DNA from: Streptomyces sp. NBC_01268
GTDB lineage: Bacteria; Actinomycetota; Actinomycetes; Streptomycetales; Streptomycetaceae
NCBI RefSeq assembly: GCF_036240795.1
Contig: NZ_CP108454.1
Coordinates: 5,146,001-5,210,000 of the forward strand
Reading direction: 5' to 3'
DNA: 64,000 nucleotides
In this document: one piece after another, positions 56,375 through 64,000 of the stretch
Numbering within the stretch: the first letter of the stretch is position 1
How the letters are laid out: each line of letters starts with the position of its first letter
The notes under the pieces: generated by a model
The model's database searches: none
What the model was told of the DNA's origin: nothing
Seen by the model: only the letters and a program-made list of their open reading frames with translations
Position numbers and translations under genes: made by a program

Positions 56375-57481
56375 CTAGTGCGCCAGCGTCGCCGGGCTGC
56401 CGCCGTTCGACTCGTAGCCGGCCACCGCCAGGTTCCGGTACACCGTGTACTCCAGCGCCGGGTCCGTGCTCAGCGTCCACGGCAGCGCGCCCACGTAGCC
56501 GTCCACGCGCACCAGCAGGCGCATCGCCTCCTCCCAGCGCTCCGCGCGGACCAGGAAGTGCACGAGCAGATGGCGTACGTGCGCCAGCATCGGGTCGTCG
56601 GCGCGGGCCGAGTGCACCGCGTACAGGGCGCCCTCCATCGCCTTCGACACCACCGCCGTGCGGTAGTAGTCCTGCACGATCACGAGGTCCGGCTGGTGCT
56701 CGAAGACGGCGAACAGCGGCAGCGCGGCCAGCAGTGAGCCGTGCGGGGCGCGGGCCGCGGCCGTGGTCGCGAAGTGGTCCGCCTCCTGGCGCGAGCCGTG
56801 CCACTTCTCGCACCAGTAGTGCAGCGCCGCCAGATGCGCCCCCATGTGCTGCGGCGCCCGGTCGATGACCTTCGCCCACACCTGGTCGAACTGCTCGTGG
56901 GTGTCGCCGAGACCCCGCGCGACGGCCAGCTCCGAGATGTACGGCACGGGGTCGCCCGGCGCCAGCAGCGCCGCCTGGCCGCACGCGGCGCGCGCCTCCT
57001 CCAGGATGATCCGGAAGTCGTCGGTGCCGGCCGCCGAGGAGCGCCACGCCTGCTGCACCAGGAACTCCGCGTACACCTGCGCGCAGCCGGGGTCCTTGGG
57101 CGACTCGGCCCGCCAGGACCGCAGCCACGCCCCGCCGACGCCGGGCCGCTCGGCCAGTTCCAGGGAGGCGGCGCCCGCGAAGGCCTGGACCCGCTGCCAG
57201 CGCGTCTCGCCCTCCTTCGCCGTGCCCTTCAGGAGCTGCGAGGCGGCCCGCCAGTCCTGCGTCGCCTGCACGACGTCGAGCACGTCGAGGAGGTCGCGGT
57301 CGGCCCCGGGCAGCCGTACGTCCTGCTGTTCCTGCCGGAGGAAGCCGTACGCCTCCGGGTCCGCCGCGTCGGGGGCGCCGGGCGCCACCTGCCGGATGCC
57401 GCCGCCGCGCCGGCGCAGCACGTAGGGGCCCAGGACTCCGAAGAGCAGCCCGAGCGCGATCAGGAACCACAGAATCTCCAT
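56375..57481 (-). CDS. Membrane-tethered helical-repeat (TPR-like) protein of unknown function
   Basis: A 368-residue protein. One N-terminal helix (ILWFLIALGLLFGVLGPYVL) ends in a basic cluster (RRRGGG), leaving about 340 cytosolic residues made of helical pairs (WQRVQAFAGAASLELAERPG, CAQVYAEFLVQQAWRSSAAG, HLAALHYWCEKWHGSRQEAD, ALYAVHSARADDPMLAHVRH), which suggests tetratricopeptide-like packing. Conserved between msrA and metB in Streptomyces as I recall. No motif indicates activity. ATG 57481. Confidence 0.75.
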   Translation of the reverse strand: MEILWFLIALGLLFGVLGPYVLRRRGGGIRQVAPGAPDAADPEAYGFLRQEQQDVRLPGADRDLLDVLDVVQATQDWRAASQLLKGTAKEGETRWQRVQAFAGAASLELAERPGVGGAWLRSWRAESPKDPGCAQVYAEFLVQQAWRSSAAGTDDFRIILEEARAACGQAALLAPGDPVPYISELAVARGLGDTHEQFDQVWAKVIDRAPQHMGAHLAALHYWCEKWHGSRQEADHFATTAAARAPHGSLLAALPLFAVFEHQPDLVIVQDYYRTAVVSKAMEGALYAVHSARADDPMLAHVRHLLVHFLVRAERWEEAMRLLVRVDGYVGALPWTLSTDPALEYTVYRNLAVAGYESNGGSPATLAH

Positions 57482-57553
57482 GTGTCCATTGTCCAGGACA
57501 CCCGGTGAGACATACGGCGGCGGCGGGAGCTCCTCGGCACTACGCTCCTGACC

Positions 57554-58708
57554 ATGAGCGACCAGCACTCCCACCAGAGCTTCGAGACCCGCGCCATCCA
57601 CGCGGGCAACACCGCCGACCCGCTGACCGGCGCGGTCGTCCCGCCCATCTACCAGGTGTCCACCTACAAGCAGGACGGTGTGGGCGGGCTTCGCGGCGGC
57701 TACGAGTACAGCCGCAGCGCCAACCCGACCCGTACCGCCCTGGAGGAGAACCTGGCGGCGCTGGAGGGCGGCCGACGCGGCCTCGCCTTCGCCTCCGGGC
57801 TCGCCGCCGAGGACTGCCTGCTGCGCACCCTCCTCGTCCCGGGCGACCACGTGGTCATCCCCAACGACGCGTACGGCGGCACCTTCCGCCTCTTCGCGAA
57901 GGTCGTCCAGCGCTGGGGCGTGGACTTCTCCGTCGCGAACACGTCCGACGTCGAGTCGGTGCGCGCCGCGATCAACGAGCGTACGAAGCTGATCTGGGTC
58001 GAGACCCCCTCGAACCCGCTGCTCGGCATCACCGACATCGAGGCCGTCGCGGGCGTCGCCCGCCAGGCCGGCGTGAAGCTGGTCGTCGACAACACCTTCG
58101 CCTCGCCCTACCTCCAGCAGCCGCTGGCGCTCGGCGCGGACGTCGTCGTGCACTCCCTCACCAAGTACATGGGCGGCCACTCCGACGTCGTCGGCGGCGC
58201 CCTGGTGACGGCCGACGCCGAGCTCGGCGAGGAACTGGCCTACCACCAGAACGCGATGGGCGCGGTGGCCGGCCCGTTCGACTCGTGGATCGTGCTGCGC
58301 GGCATCAAGACGCTCGCCGTCCGGATGGACCGGCACAGCGAGAACGCCGCCAAGGTCGTCGAGATGCTGACCCAGCACCCGAAGGTCACCCAGGTCCTCT
58401 ACCCGGGTCTGCCGGAGCACCCGGGCCACGAGATCGCGGCGAAGCAGATGCGTTCCTTCGGCGGCATGATCTCGTTCCGCGTCGAGGGCGGCGAGGAGGC
58501 GGCGGTCGAGGTCTGCAACCGCGCCAAGCTGTTCACCCTGGGCGAGTCCCTCGGCGGCGTCGAGTCGCTGATCGAGCACCCGGGCCGGATGACCCACGCC
58601 AGCGTCGCGGGCTCGGCCCTGGAGGTCCCGGCGGACCTGATCCGCCTGTCCGTCGGCATCGAGAACGTCGACGACCTGCTGGCCGACCTGCGCGAGGCGC
58701 TGGGCTAG
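57554..58708 (+). CDS. metB: Cystathionine gamma-synthase/lyase (PLP enzyme)
   Basis: A 384-residue Cys/Met-metabolism PLP enzyme. Key stretches: YQVSTYKQDGVG, GYEYSRSANPTR, cofactor-stacking SGLAAEDCLL region, LVVDNTFASPYLQQPL and the PLP lysine in VHSLTKYMGGHSDVVGG; the C-terminus has LGGVESLIEHPGRMTH. Synthase (O-succinylhomoserine plus cysteine) and lyase members differ by few residues, so either or both activities are possible. ATG 57554 is 7 nt after TACGCT (57541-57546) without a Shine-Dalgarno: probably leaderless. A 9-bp direct repeat (CGGACGTCA) occurs just after the stop. Confidence 0.9.
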   Translation: MSDQHSHQSFETRAIHAGNTADPLTGAVVPPIYQVSTYKQDGVGGLRGGYEYSRSANPTRTALEENLAALEGGRRGLAFASGLAAEDCLLRTLLVPGDHVVIPNDAYGGTFRLFAKVVQRWGVDFSVANTSDVESVRAAINERTKLIWVETPSNPLLGITDIEAVAGVARQAGVKLVVDNTFASPYLQQPLALGADVVVHSLTKYMGGHSDVVGGALVTADAELGEELAYHQNAMGAVAGPFDSWIVLRGIKTLAVRMDRHSENAAKVVEMLTQHPKVTQVLYPGLPEHPGHEIAAKQMRSFGGMISFRVEGGEEAAVEVCNRAKLFTLGESLGGVESLIEHPGRMTHASVAGSALEVPADLIRLSVGIENVDDLLADLREALG

Positions 58709-58791
58709 TCGCGGACGTCACGGACGTCACGGACATCGCGTACGTCGGTACGTCGGTGCGCCGGTACGTCGCTTCCGTGGGTACGGGAGCG

Positions 58792-58820
58792 GGGCCGGGT
58801 TCCCTCACGGGGCCCGGCCC
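58792..58820. terminator. Terminator between convergent metB and small membrane protein gene
   Basis: GGGCCGGG (58792-58799) pairs with CCCGGCCC (58813-58820), continued by inner CCC/GGG pairs. Confidence 0.65.
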
Positions 58821-58844
58821 TTCCGCGTCCGGGCCCGCCCGCCG

Positions 58845-59096
58845 TCACCAGCCTTCGAGCGGTGGGGTCGTCCCGGCCGGCGGGACCTCCCAGGGGCGGA
58901 CCATCGAGGCCCAGACGACGAAGGCGCAGACGGCCAGGCCGAGCAGCGTCCACCAGAGCCGCCGCATCGCCCGGGCCCGGTGCAGCAGCCGCACGCCGCG
59001 GGCCGTGGCCCGGGCGGCGAGGTCGCCCGGCACGTGCGGGCGCGTGGTCTCCAGCAGCCGGCGGACCTCGTCCTCCTTGTGCTCGTGCCGGCTCAC
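58845..59096 (-). CDS. Small single-pass membrane protein coupled to a sigma-like gene
   Basis: An 83-residue protein: charged cytosolic head (SRHEHKEDEVRRLLETTRPH, VPGDLAARATARGVRLLHRA), one helix (LWWTLLGLAVCAFVVWASMV) and a short outside tail (RPWEVPPAGTTPPLEG). The GTG start overlaps the stop of the sigma-like gene as GTGA. The layout is that of a minimal membrane anti-sigma partner, but it has no zinc-binding HxxxCxxC motif. Role inferred from coupling. Confidence 0.75.
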   Translation of the reverse strand: MSRHEHKEDEVRRLLETTRPHVPGDLAARATARGVRLLHRARAMRRLWWTLLGLAVCAFVVWASMVRPWEVPPAGTTPPLEGW

Positions 59097-59548
59097 GAGG
59101 CGGCCCGCAGCGCCGACACGGAGCGGGCGCAGACGGCCCGCACCCGCTCCTCGGGCAGGCCGAGCAGGGCCGCGGTCTGCTCCTCGGCCACTCCCTCGTA
59201 CAGCCTGAGCACGACGATCAGGCGTTCCTGCGGGGTGAGCGCGGAGAGGACCCCGCCCAGGCCGCGGTGGTGCCGCCAGGCGGTGCGGGCGAAGCGGGTG
59301 GCGAGATCGGCGCGGGTGACGTCGTACGGGTCCTCGCCGCGCAGCCGGTCCCACTGGGCGTAGGTGTGGGCGAGGGCGGCCGTCAGCAGGGCCTGGGCGC
59401 GCGGGTTGCGGTGCGCGGGTTCGGTGGTGAGCAGGGTCGCGGTGTGCAGCAGCCGGCCCGCCGCCCCGGCGACGAACGCGTGGAACTCCCGGGTGCGGTA
59501 GGCGTTTTCGCCGCTGTGGCCGTTCTGGCCGGTTCTCCGCTCACGCAC
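59093..59548 (-). CDS. Sigma factor-like protein (ECF-type region 4)
   Basis: A 151-residue protein. The C-terminal half is a clear sigma region 4 (LGGVLSALTPQERLIVVLRL, YEGVAEEQTAALLGLPEERV, RAVCARSVSALRAAS); the N-terminal half (FVAGAAGRLLHTATLLTTEP, ALLTAALAHTYAQWDRLRG) matches the SigE-family helices but region 2 lacks the usual acidic EDL/DxxQ -10 reading motif. It may be a degenerate or specialised sigma. GTG 59548 directly abuts GAGGAG, poor spacing. Coupled to the membrane partner downstream; convergent with none, and followed upstream by MarR on the same strand. Confidence 0.78.
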   Translation of the reverse strand: MRERRTGQNGHSGENAYRTREFHAFVAGAAGRLLHTATLLTTEPAHRNPRAQALLTAALAHTYAQWDRLRGEDPYDVTRADLATRFARTAWRHHRGLGGVLSALTPQERLIVVLRLYEGVAEEQTAALLGLPEERVRAVCARSVSALRAAS

Positions 59549-59579
59549 CTCCTCATATGAGTGCAGTGCGCGCCCGGGG

Positions 59580-60107
59580 TCAAGACTCCGGCGCGGACTC
59601 CGCCGGGCCGGCGGCCTCCTGGACGACCGGCAGGCCCGACTGGCGTGCCGAGAGAGCCGAGTTGAAGCGGGTCAGCAGGGTGCAGAAGGAATCCCGCTCG
59701 TCGGGCGTCCAGCCGTCGGTGACCTCGGCCATCAGCTGTCGGCGGGAGAGCCGGACCTCCTCCAGGCGGGCCTGCCCGCGCGGGGAGAGCTGGAGCACGA
59801 CGGCGCGCCCGTCCTCGGGGTGGGAGGTGCGCTTGACCAGGCCGGTGTCGACGAGCGGGGCGACCTGGCGGGTGACCGTGGAGGAGTCGATGCCCATGCC
59901 GGCGGCGAGCGCCTTGACGCCCATGGGTCCCTCCTGGTCGAGCCGGTTGAGCAGCAGGTACGCGGCGCGGTCCATGGAGTTGCGGAGCTGCCCGGTACCG
60001 CCGAGCCGGGTCTGTTCGGCCCGCCGCGCGAAGACGGCCACCTGGTGCTGGAGGGCGTCGAGGAGACCGGGGTCAAGCTCAGTCGTCATGTCCTGAGATG
60101 TGGGCAT
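59580..60107 (-). CDS. MarR-family transcriptional regulator
   Basis: A 175-residue winged-helix regulator: MDRAAYLLLNRLDQEGPMGV, KALAAGMGIDSSTVTRQVAP (recognition helix), GLVKRTSHPEDGRAVVLQLS (wing with DxR), and C-terminal dimer helices. ATG 60107 gives MPTSQDMTTELDP; ATG 60089 is an alternative with AGGA too close. Divergent from threonine ammonia-lyase (168 bp apart), and 31 bp upstream of the sigma-like pair on the same strand, so it may lead that transcript. Confidence 0.87.
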   Translation of the reverse strand: MPTSQDMTTELDPGLLDALQHQVAVFARRAEQTRLGGTGQLRNSMDRAAYLLLNRLDQEGPMGVKALAAGMGIDSSTVTRQVAPLVDTGLVKRTSHPEDGRAVVLQLSPRGQARLEEVRLSRRQLMAEVTDGWTPDERDSFCTLLTRFNSALSARQSGLPVVQEAAGPAESAPES

Positions 60108-60276
60108 GGCTGTGGGGGCTCTCTCGTGCGGTGGTCGGTTGGTGGGGGACAGAGTACGCGGACCTGCCGGGGTCCGTACCGGCGCTGCGCGATCCGGATG
60201 CGAACGGGCTCCCGGCCGGGCGGGACACGGGTTCTCCGGGCGGCCACGGACCGGCTGAACTGCGAGACTTGGTGTC

Positions 60277-61509
60277 ATGACCTTCCGTACGCCAGACCCC
60301 TTTCAACGGCTGATCCTCGACGACGTGCGCGGCGCGCAGAAGATGCTCGCCGGGGTGGCCCGGATGACCGCTCTGGAGGGCAGCCGGCACCTGTCCGCGC
60401 TGGTCGGGGCGCCGGTGCACCTGAAGTGCGAGAACCTCCAGCGGACCGGCTCGTTCAAGCTGCGCGGCGCGTACGTGCGGATCGCGGGACTGCGGCCGGA
60501 GCAGCGGGCGGCGGGGGTGGTGGCCGCCTCGGCGGGCAACCACGCGCAGGGCGTGGCGCTGGCCTCCTCGCTGCTCGGGGTGCACGCCACGGTCTTCATG
60601 CCGGTCGGTGCCCCGCTGCCGAAGGTGGCGGCGACCCGCGAGTACGGGGCGGACGTGCGGCTGCACGGGCACCTCGTGGACGAGACGCTGGCGGCGGCCG
60701 AGGAGTACGCGCGGGAGACCGGCGCGGTCTTCATCCACCCCTTCGACCACGTCGACGTCATCGCCGGTCAGGGCACGGTCGGCCTGGAGATCCTGGAGCA
60801 GTGCCCCGAGGTCCGGACGATCCTGGTGGGCGTCGGGGGTGGCGGCCTGGTGGCCGGGATCGCCCTCGCGGTGAAGTCGCTGCGGCCCGACGTGCGGGTG
60901 ATCGGCGTGCAGGCGGAGGGGGCGGCGGCCTATCCGCCCTCGCTGGCCGCGGGGCATCCGGTGGCGGTCGAGTCGCCGGTGACGATAGCGGACGGGATCC
61001 GGGTGGGGCGCCCCGGCGACGTGCCGTTCGAGATCGTCAAGGAGTACGTGGACGAGGTCCGCACCGTCTCGGAGGACGAGCTCGCCTCGGCGCTGCTGCT
61101 CTGCCTGGAGCGGGCGAAGCTGGTGGTGGAGCCGGCCGGCGCGAGCCCGGTGGCGGCGCTGCTGTCCGATCCGCGCGCGTTCGGGCGGGGGCCGGTGGTG
61201 GCGGTGCTGTCCGGCGGGAACGTGGACCCGCTCCTGATGCAGCGGGTGCTGCGGCACGGCATGGTCGCCGGCGGGCGCTATCTGAGCCTGCGGGTGAGGG
61301 TGACCGACCGGCCGGGCGCGCTCGCGACGCTGCTCGCGGTGCTGACGGTGGTGGACGCCAACGTGCTGGACGTGGGCCATGTGCGGACCGACCCGCGGCT
61401 GGGGCTCACGGAGGTCGAGGTCGAGTTGCACCTGGAGACGAAGGGCCCGGAGCACTGCGTGGAGGTGGAGGCGGCGCTGCGGGAGGCGGGGTACACGGTG
61501 CTGGCGTAG
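60277..61509 (+). CDS. ilvA: Threonine ammonia-lyase (threonine dehydratase) with ACT-like domain
   Basis: A 410-residue PLP enzyme that turns threonine into 2-oxobutanoate for isoleucine and propionyl-CoA supply. The PLP lysine is in RTGSFKLRGAYVRI, with SAGNHAQGVALA and the phosphate loop VGVGGGGLVAGIALA. Residues about 330-410 form one ACT-like regulatory domain (YLSLRVRVTDRPGALATLLA, VLDVGHVRTDPRLGLTEVEV), so allosteric control is likely; length fits the single-ACT form. ATG 60277 has no clear Shine-Dalgarno. Confidence 0.92.
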   Translation: MTFRTPDPFQRLILDDVRGAQKMLAGVARMTALEGSRHLSALVGAPVHLKCENLQRTGSFKLRGAYVRIAGLRPEQRAAGVVAASAGNHAQGVALASSLLGVHATVFMPVGAPLPKVAATREYGADVRLHGHLVDETLAAAEEYARETGAVFIHPFDHVDVIAGQGTVGLEILEQCPEVRTILVGVGGGGLVAGIALAVKSLRPDVRVIGVQAEGAAAYPPSLAAGHPVAVESPVTIADGIRVGRPGDVPFEIVKEYVDEVRTVSEDELASALLLCLERAKLVVEPAGASPVAALLSDPRAFGRGPVVAVLSGGNVDPLLMQRVLRHGMVAGGRYLSLRVRVTDRPGALATLLAVLTVVDANVLDVGHVRTDPRLGLTEVEVELHLETKGPEHCVEVEAALREAGYTVLA

Positions 61510-61550
61510 GTGCGGCGGGCAGGGGCGGGGCGGGGCTCTCGCGCGAACGG

Positions 61551-61579
61551 TTGTGTATCGCGATGTATCGCGTTAGCGT
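61551..61579 (+). promoter_or_regulatory. Promoter with embedded tandem operator, ABC exporter operon
   Basis: -35 TTGTGT (61551-61556), 17-bp spacer, -10 TAGCGT (61574-61579). The spacer and -35 end are filled by two 10-bp direct repeats, TGTATCGCGA (61554-61563) and TGTATCGCGT (61564-61573), with palindrome ATCGCGAT at their junction. A regulator bound here would occlude the promoter. The leader to ATG 61679 is about 93 nt. Confidence 0.6.
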
Positions 61580-61678
61580 GTGGCCCGGGTCACATATTCG
61601 CTGGGCGCTGCCCGCCCCGCGTCTCTAGACTTGGACGGAAACGCTCGAATCCCGCCAAAACTCGCTGGGAGAACCCAC

Positions 61679-62761
61679 ATGCCAGGCGCGATCCACGCCG
61701 AGGGTCTGGTGAAGACCTTCGGCGACGTACGAGCTCTCGACGGAGTGGACCTCGACGTCCCCGAAGGCACCGTCCTCGGCCTCCTCGGGCCGAACGGCGC
61801 GGGGAAGACCACCGCCGTGCGCGTGCTCACCACGCTCCTCCAGCCCGACAGCGGCACCGCCTCCGTCGCCGGGGTCGACGTGCTCAAGCACCCCAACGAG
61901 GTCCGCCGTTCCATCGGCCTCTCCGGCCAGTTCGCCGCGGTCGACGAGTACCTGACGGGCCGTGAGAACCTCCAGATGGTCGGTCAGCTCTACCAGATGA
62001 CCTCCAAGGCCGCGAAGGTCCGGGCCGGCGAGCTCCTGGAGCGCTTCAACCTCGCCGACGCCGCCGACCGCACCGCCAAGACGTACTCCGGCGGCATGCG
62101 CAGGCGCCTGGACCTGGCCGCCGCCCTGGTCGTCTCCCCGCCCGTCATGTTCATGGACGAGCCGACCACCGGCCTCGACCCCCGTAACCGGCAGGCCCTG
62201 TGGGAGGTCATCCAGGAACTCGTCGCCGGCGGCACGACCCTCCTGCTCACCACGCAGTACCTGGAGGAGGCCGACCACCTCGCGGACGACATCTGCGTCA
62301 TCGACCACGGCAAGGTCATCGCCCGCGGCACCTCCGACCAGCTCAAGGCCCAGACCGGCGGCGAGCGCGTCGAAGTCGTCGTCCACGCGCGCGAGATGAT
62401 CCCGCGGGCCCGCGAGGTCCTCGCACGCTACGGCCTGGCGGGCGTCGGCCACGGCGAGATCTCCGTGCAGGAGCACACCCGCAAGCTGACCGTCCCGGTC
62501 GCCGGCGGAGCCAAGCTGCTCGCCGAGGTCATCCGCGACCTGGACGCCGTCGGCGTCGAGATCGACGACATCGGCCTGCGCCGCCCCACCCTCGACGACG
62601 TCTTCCTCTCCCTCACCGGCCACACGGCCGAGCGGGCCGAGGGCGAGAACGGCGAGAACGGCGAGAACGGCGAGGCCGGCGGCCCCGGAGGCCAGGGCAA
62701 GGGTCAGCGGGGCGCGGGCGACCGCGACGAGCGCGCCAAGGTGACGGAGGCGGCCAAGTGA
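61679..62761 (+). CDS. DrrA-type ABC transporter ATP-binding protein
   Basis: A 360-residue ATPase: Walker A GLLGPNGAGKTTAVRVLTT, Q-loop SGQFAAVDEYLTGREN, signature KTYSGGMRRRLDLAAALV, Walker B PPVMFMDEPTTGLDP, H-loop region LLTTQYLEEAD (Gln in place of the usual His, as in DrrA). C-terminal GLRRPTLDDVFLSLTGH is the daunorubicin-resistance-family cap. The tail adds a disordered (Gly-Glu-Asn) repeat. It pairs with the permease downstream (GTGA overlap) to export a drug-like molecule. ATG 61679 follows GGGAG. Confidence 0.92.
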   Translation: MPGAIHAEGLVKTFGDVRALDGVDLDVPEGTVLGLLGPNGAGKTTAVRVLTTLLQPDSGTASVAGVDVLKHPNEVRRSIGLSGQFAAVDEYLTGRENLQMVGQLYQMTSKAAKVRAGELLERFNLADAADRTAKTYSGGMRRRLDLAAALVVSPPVMFMDEPTTGLDPRNRQALWEVIQELVAGGTTLLLTTQYLEEADHLADDICVIDHGKVIARGTSDQLKAQTGGERVEVVVHAREMIPRAREVLARYGLAGVGHGEISVQEHTRKLTVPVAGGAKLLAEVIRDLDAVGVEIDDIGLRRPTLDDVFLSLTGHTAERAEGENGENGENGEAGGPGGQGKGQRGAGDRDERAKVTEAAK

Positions 62762-63627
62762 CCACGCTGACCGACGCCGCCCCCACCCCCACCCCCGCCC
62801 CCAGACCGCGCGGGGGAGTGGCCCAGTCGTTCCACGACTCGCTGGTCGTCACCAAGCGCAATCTGATCCGGATGATGCGCATCCCCGAGATGATCATCTT
62901 CGGTCTGATCCAGCCGGTGATGTTCGTGATCCTCTTCACGTACGTCTTCGGCGGCTCCATGCAGATCGGCGACACCACCGACCCGGACGTCTACAAGAAC
63001 TTCCTGATGGCGGGCATCTTCGCCCAGACGGTCACCTTCGCCACGGCCGGCGCGGGCGCGGGCATCGCCGACGACATGCACAAGGGCCTCATCGACCGCT
63101 TCCGCTCCCTTCCCATGGCCCGGGGCGCGGTGCTCACCGGCCGCACCCTCGCCGACCTGGTGCAGACGGCGCTGACCCTGCTCGTCCTCGCGATCGTCGC
63201 CCTGATCATCGGCTGGCGCCCGGGGTACGCGGCACCGACCAACTTCCTGAAGGTCATGGCCGGTTTCGGCCTGCTGCTCCTCCTCGGCTACGCCTTCACC
63301 TGGATCGGGGCCCTGATCGGCCTGTCCGTGCGCACCCCGGAGGCGGCGACCTCCGGCGGACTGATCTGGCTCTTCCCGGTGACCTTCATCTCCAACGCCT
63401 TCGTGGACTCCAGCAAGCTGCCCGGCTGGCTCCAGCCCATCGCGGAGTGGAACCCGTTCAGCGCCACCGTGCAGGCCTGCCGCAAGCTGTTCGGCGATCC
63501 GGGCCTCTCCCCGTCCGACGCCTGGCCCATGCAGTACCCGGTGTGGGCGTCGCTGATCTACTCGATCCTCATCGTCGTCATCTTCCGGACGCTGTCCGTG
63601 CGGAAGTACCGGTCGGCGGCGGTGTGA
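62758..63627 (+). CDS. ABC-2 type permease (DrrB-like)
   Basis: A 289-residue membrane protein with six helices. After a Pro/Thr-rich head it shows the DrrB-type coupling region (DSLVVTKRNLIRMMRIPEMI), IIFGLIQPVMFVILFTYVFG, the EAA-like DDMHKGLIDRFRSLPMAR, and the ending AEWNPFSATVQACRKLFG with a last helix (VWASLIYSILIVVIFRTLS). GTG start overlaps the ATPase stop. Two copies with two DrrA make the exporter. Confidence 0.92.
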   Translation: MTTLTDAAPTPTPAPRPRGGVAQSFHDSLVVTKRNLIRMMRIPEMIIFGLIQPVMFVILFTYVFGGSMQIGDTTDPDVYKNFLMAGIFAQTVTFATAGAGAGIADDMHKGLIDRFRSLPMARGAVLTGRTLADLVQTALTLLVLAIVALIIGWRPGYAAPTNFLKVMAGFGLLLLLGYAFTWIGALIGLSVRTPEAATSGGLIWLFPVTFISNAFVDSSKLPGWLQPIAEWNPFSATVQACRKLFGDPGLSPSDAWPMQYPVWASLIYSILIVVIFRTLSVRKYRSAAV

Positions 63628-63643
63628 GCACGGGCGGGCCGGA

Positions 63644-64000
63644 TCAGGGGGCGTAGCCGGAGATGACCAGGCCGTCGGCGAGCGTGATGAAGAGCGCTCC
63701 GCCGGCGGCCAGGACGCTCTCGGAGCCGTCGCTGCGCGGGGACACCTCCTGCGGATCGGTGAAGGAGGCGCTCCTGCCGCCGGACTGCGTGGACGACTCC
63801 TCCACGGGCACCGAGGAGACCTTGCTGCCCTGGACGGTGAGGAACCGGTCGCCGGCGAAGGCGGCCCGCTCGCCCTGTTGGGGCTCCCGTGCACGGGCGG
63901 CGCCCGTCCTCAGGTCGTACTCGTAGAGGTGCGTGCCGTCGCCCAGCACCACGACCCCCTTCGCGCTCACCACCGGCGCCCCCGCCGTCCGCACCCCCTC
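63644..64000 (-). CDS. PQQ-like beta-propeller protein, C-terminal part (cut by window edge)
   Basis: About 118 C-terminal residues are visible. They show PQQ/BamB-like blade features: RTAGAPVVSAKGVVVLGDGT, HLYEYDLRTGAARA, GERAAFAGDRFLTVQGSKVS, and LAAGGALFITLADGLVISGY with the stop soon after. Such propellers in actinomycetes are often fused to kinases or exported. The rest lies outside the window, so domain partners are unknown. Convergent with the permease, 16 bp apart. Confidence 0.75.
   Translation of the reverse strand, partial: EGVRTAGAPVVSAKGVVVLGDGTHLYEYDLRTGAARAREPQQGERAAFAGDRFLTVQGSKVSSVPVEESSTQSGGRSASFTDPQEVSPRSDGSESVLAAGGALFITLADGLVISGYAP

Noticed and set aside
1..64000. tRNA, rRNA, insertion sequence, integrase or att-site
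   Set aside because: I looked for tRNA-like cloverleaf arms, transposase or integrase motifs and long flanking repeats and found none that I could support by reading alone. A tRNAscan and IS search would settle this.

Overview
The window is chromosomal DNA of a high-GC actinomycete, almost certainly a Streptomyces. Evidence: very high GC with strong GC3 bias, frequent GTG starts, many 4-bp GTGA/ATGA gene overlaps, long perfect GC-rich hairpins between genes, and a gene order that I recall from the S. coelicolor core chromosome (afsQ2-afsQ1-sigQ through deoC, a purine nucleoside phosphorylase, accA2, maf, pccE-pccB, birA, cya, cdgE, hutH, msrA, metB and ilvA). No rRNA, tRNA, CRISPR array, insertion sequence or prophage was recognised.

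Layout. 1-2000: AfsQ1/AfsQ2 two-component system, divergent from sigQ, with a GTGAC-N6-GTGAC box between them. 2000-18100: nucleoside/sugar-phosphate catabolism (uridine kinase-like ATPase, two aldehyde dehydrogenases, deoC, phospho-sugar mutase, purine nucleoside phosphorylase) interleaved with surface genes (a secreted protein with a class F sortase, a 1139-residue repeat protein, a membrane glycosyltransferase). deoC and the phosphorylase gene share a 12-bp palindrome that looks like a common operator. 18300-24200: LpdA-type flavoprotein, a DeoR-type regulator, a TetR regulator, and the acyl-CoA carboxylase alpha chain. 24165-29164: a two-gene module of an alpha/beta hydrolase and a caspase-NTPase-WD40 giant. 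29200-37550: maf, a 42-residue membrane peptide, a TetR/MFS efflux pair, pccE-pccB, birA, cya and an enoyl-CoA hydratase. 37700-43050: a GGDEF protein, a DUF4097/hydrolase operon with a dense operator array, an NmrA/winged-helix pair, and a helix-turn-helix protein.

43180-45950 is a compact accessory island: a protein-aspartate methyltransferase translationally coupled to a 47-residue Gly/Ser/Asp-Gly peptide, two further small ORFs, and a divergent XRE-DUF397 pair whose regulator carries a TTA codon. This resembles a minimal methyltransferase-only RiPP (imiditide-like) system and is one of the two most interesting loci. The other is the caspase-NTPase-WD40/hydrolase pair, which also carries an early TTA (bldA-dependent) codon and looks like a conflict or programmed-death module.

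45960-64000: an ArsR/SRPBCC operon with a clearly readable operator-promoter, hutH, an LAETG surface protein, an L,D-transpeptidase lipoprotein, an XRE/alcohol dehydrogenase pair, an ECF41-type sigma factor, msrA, metB, a small sigma-like protein coupled to a membrane partner, MarR, threonine ammonia-lyase, a DrrAB-type ABC exporter, and the C-terminus of a beta-propeller protein.
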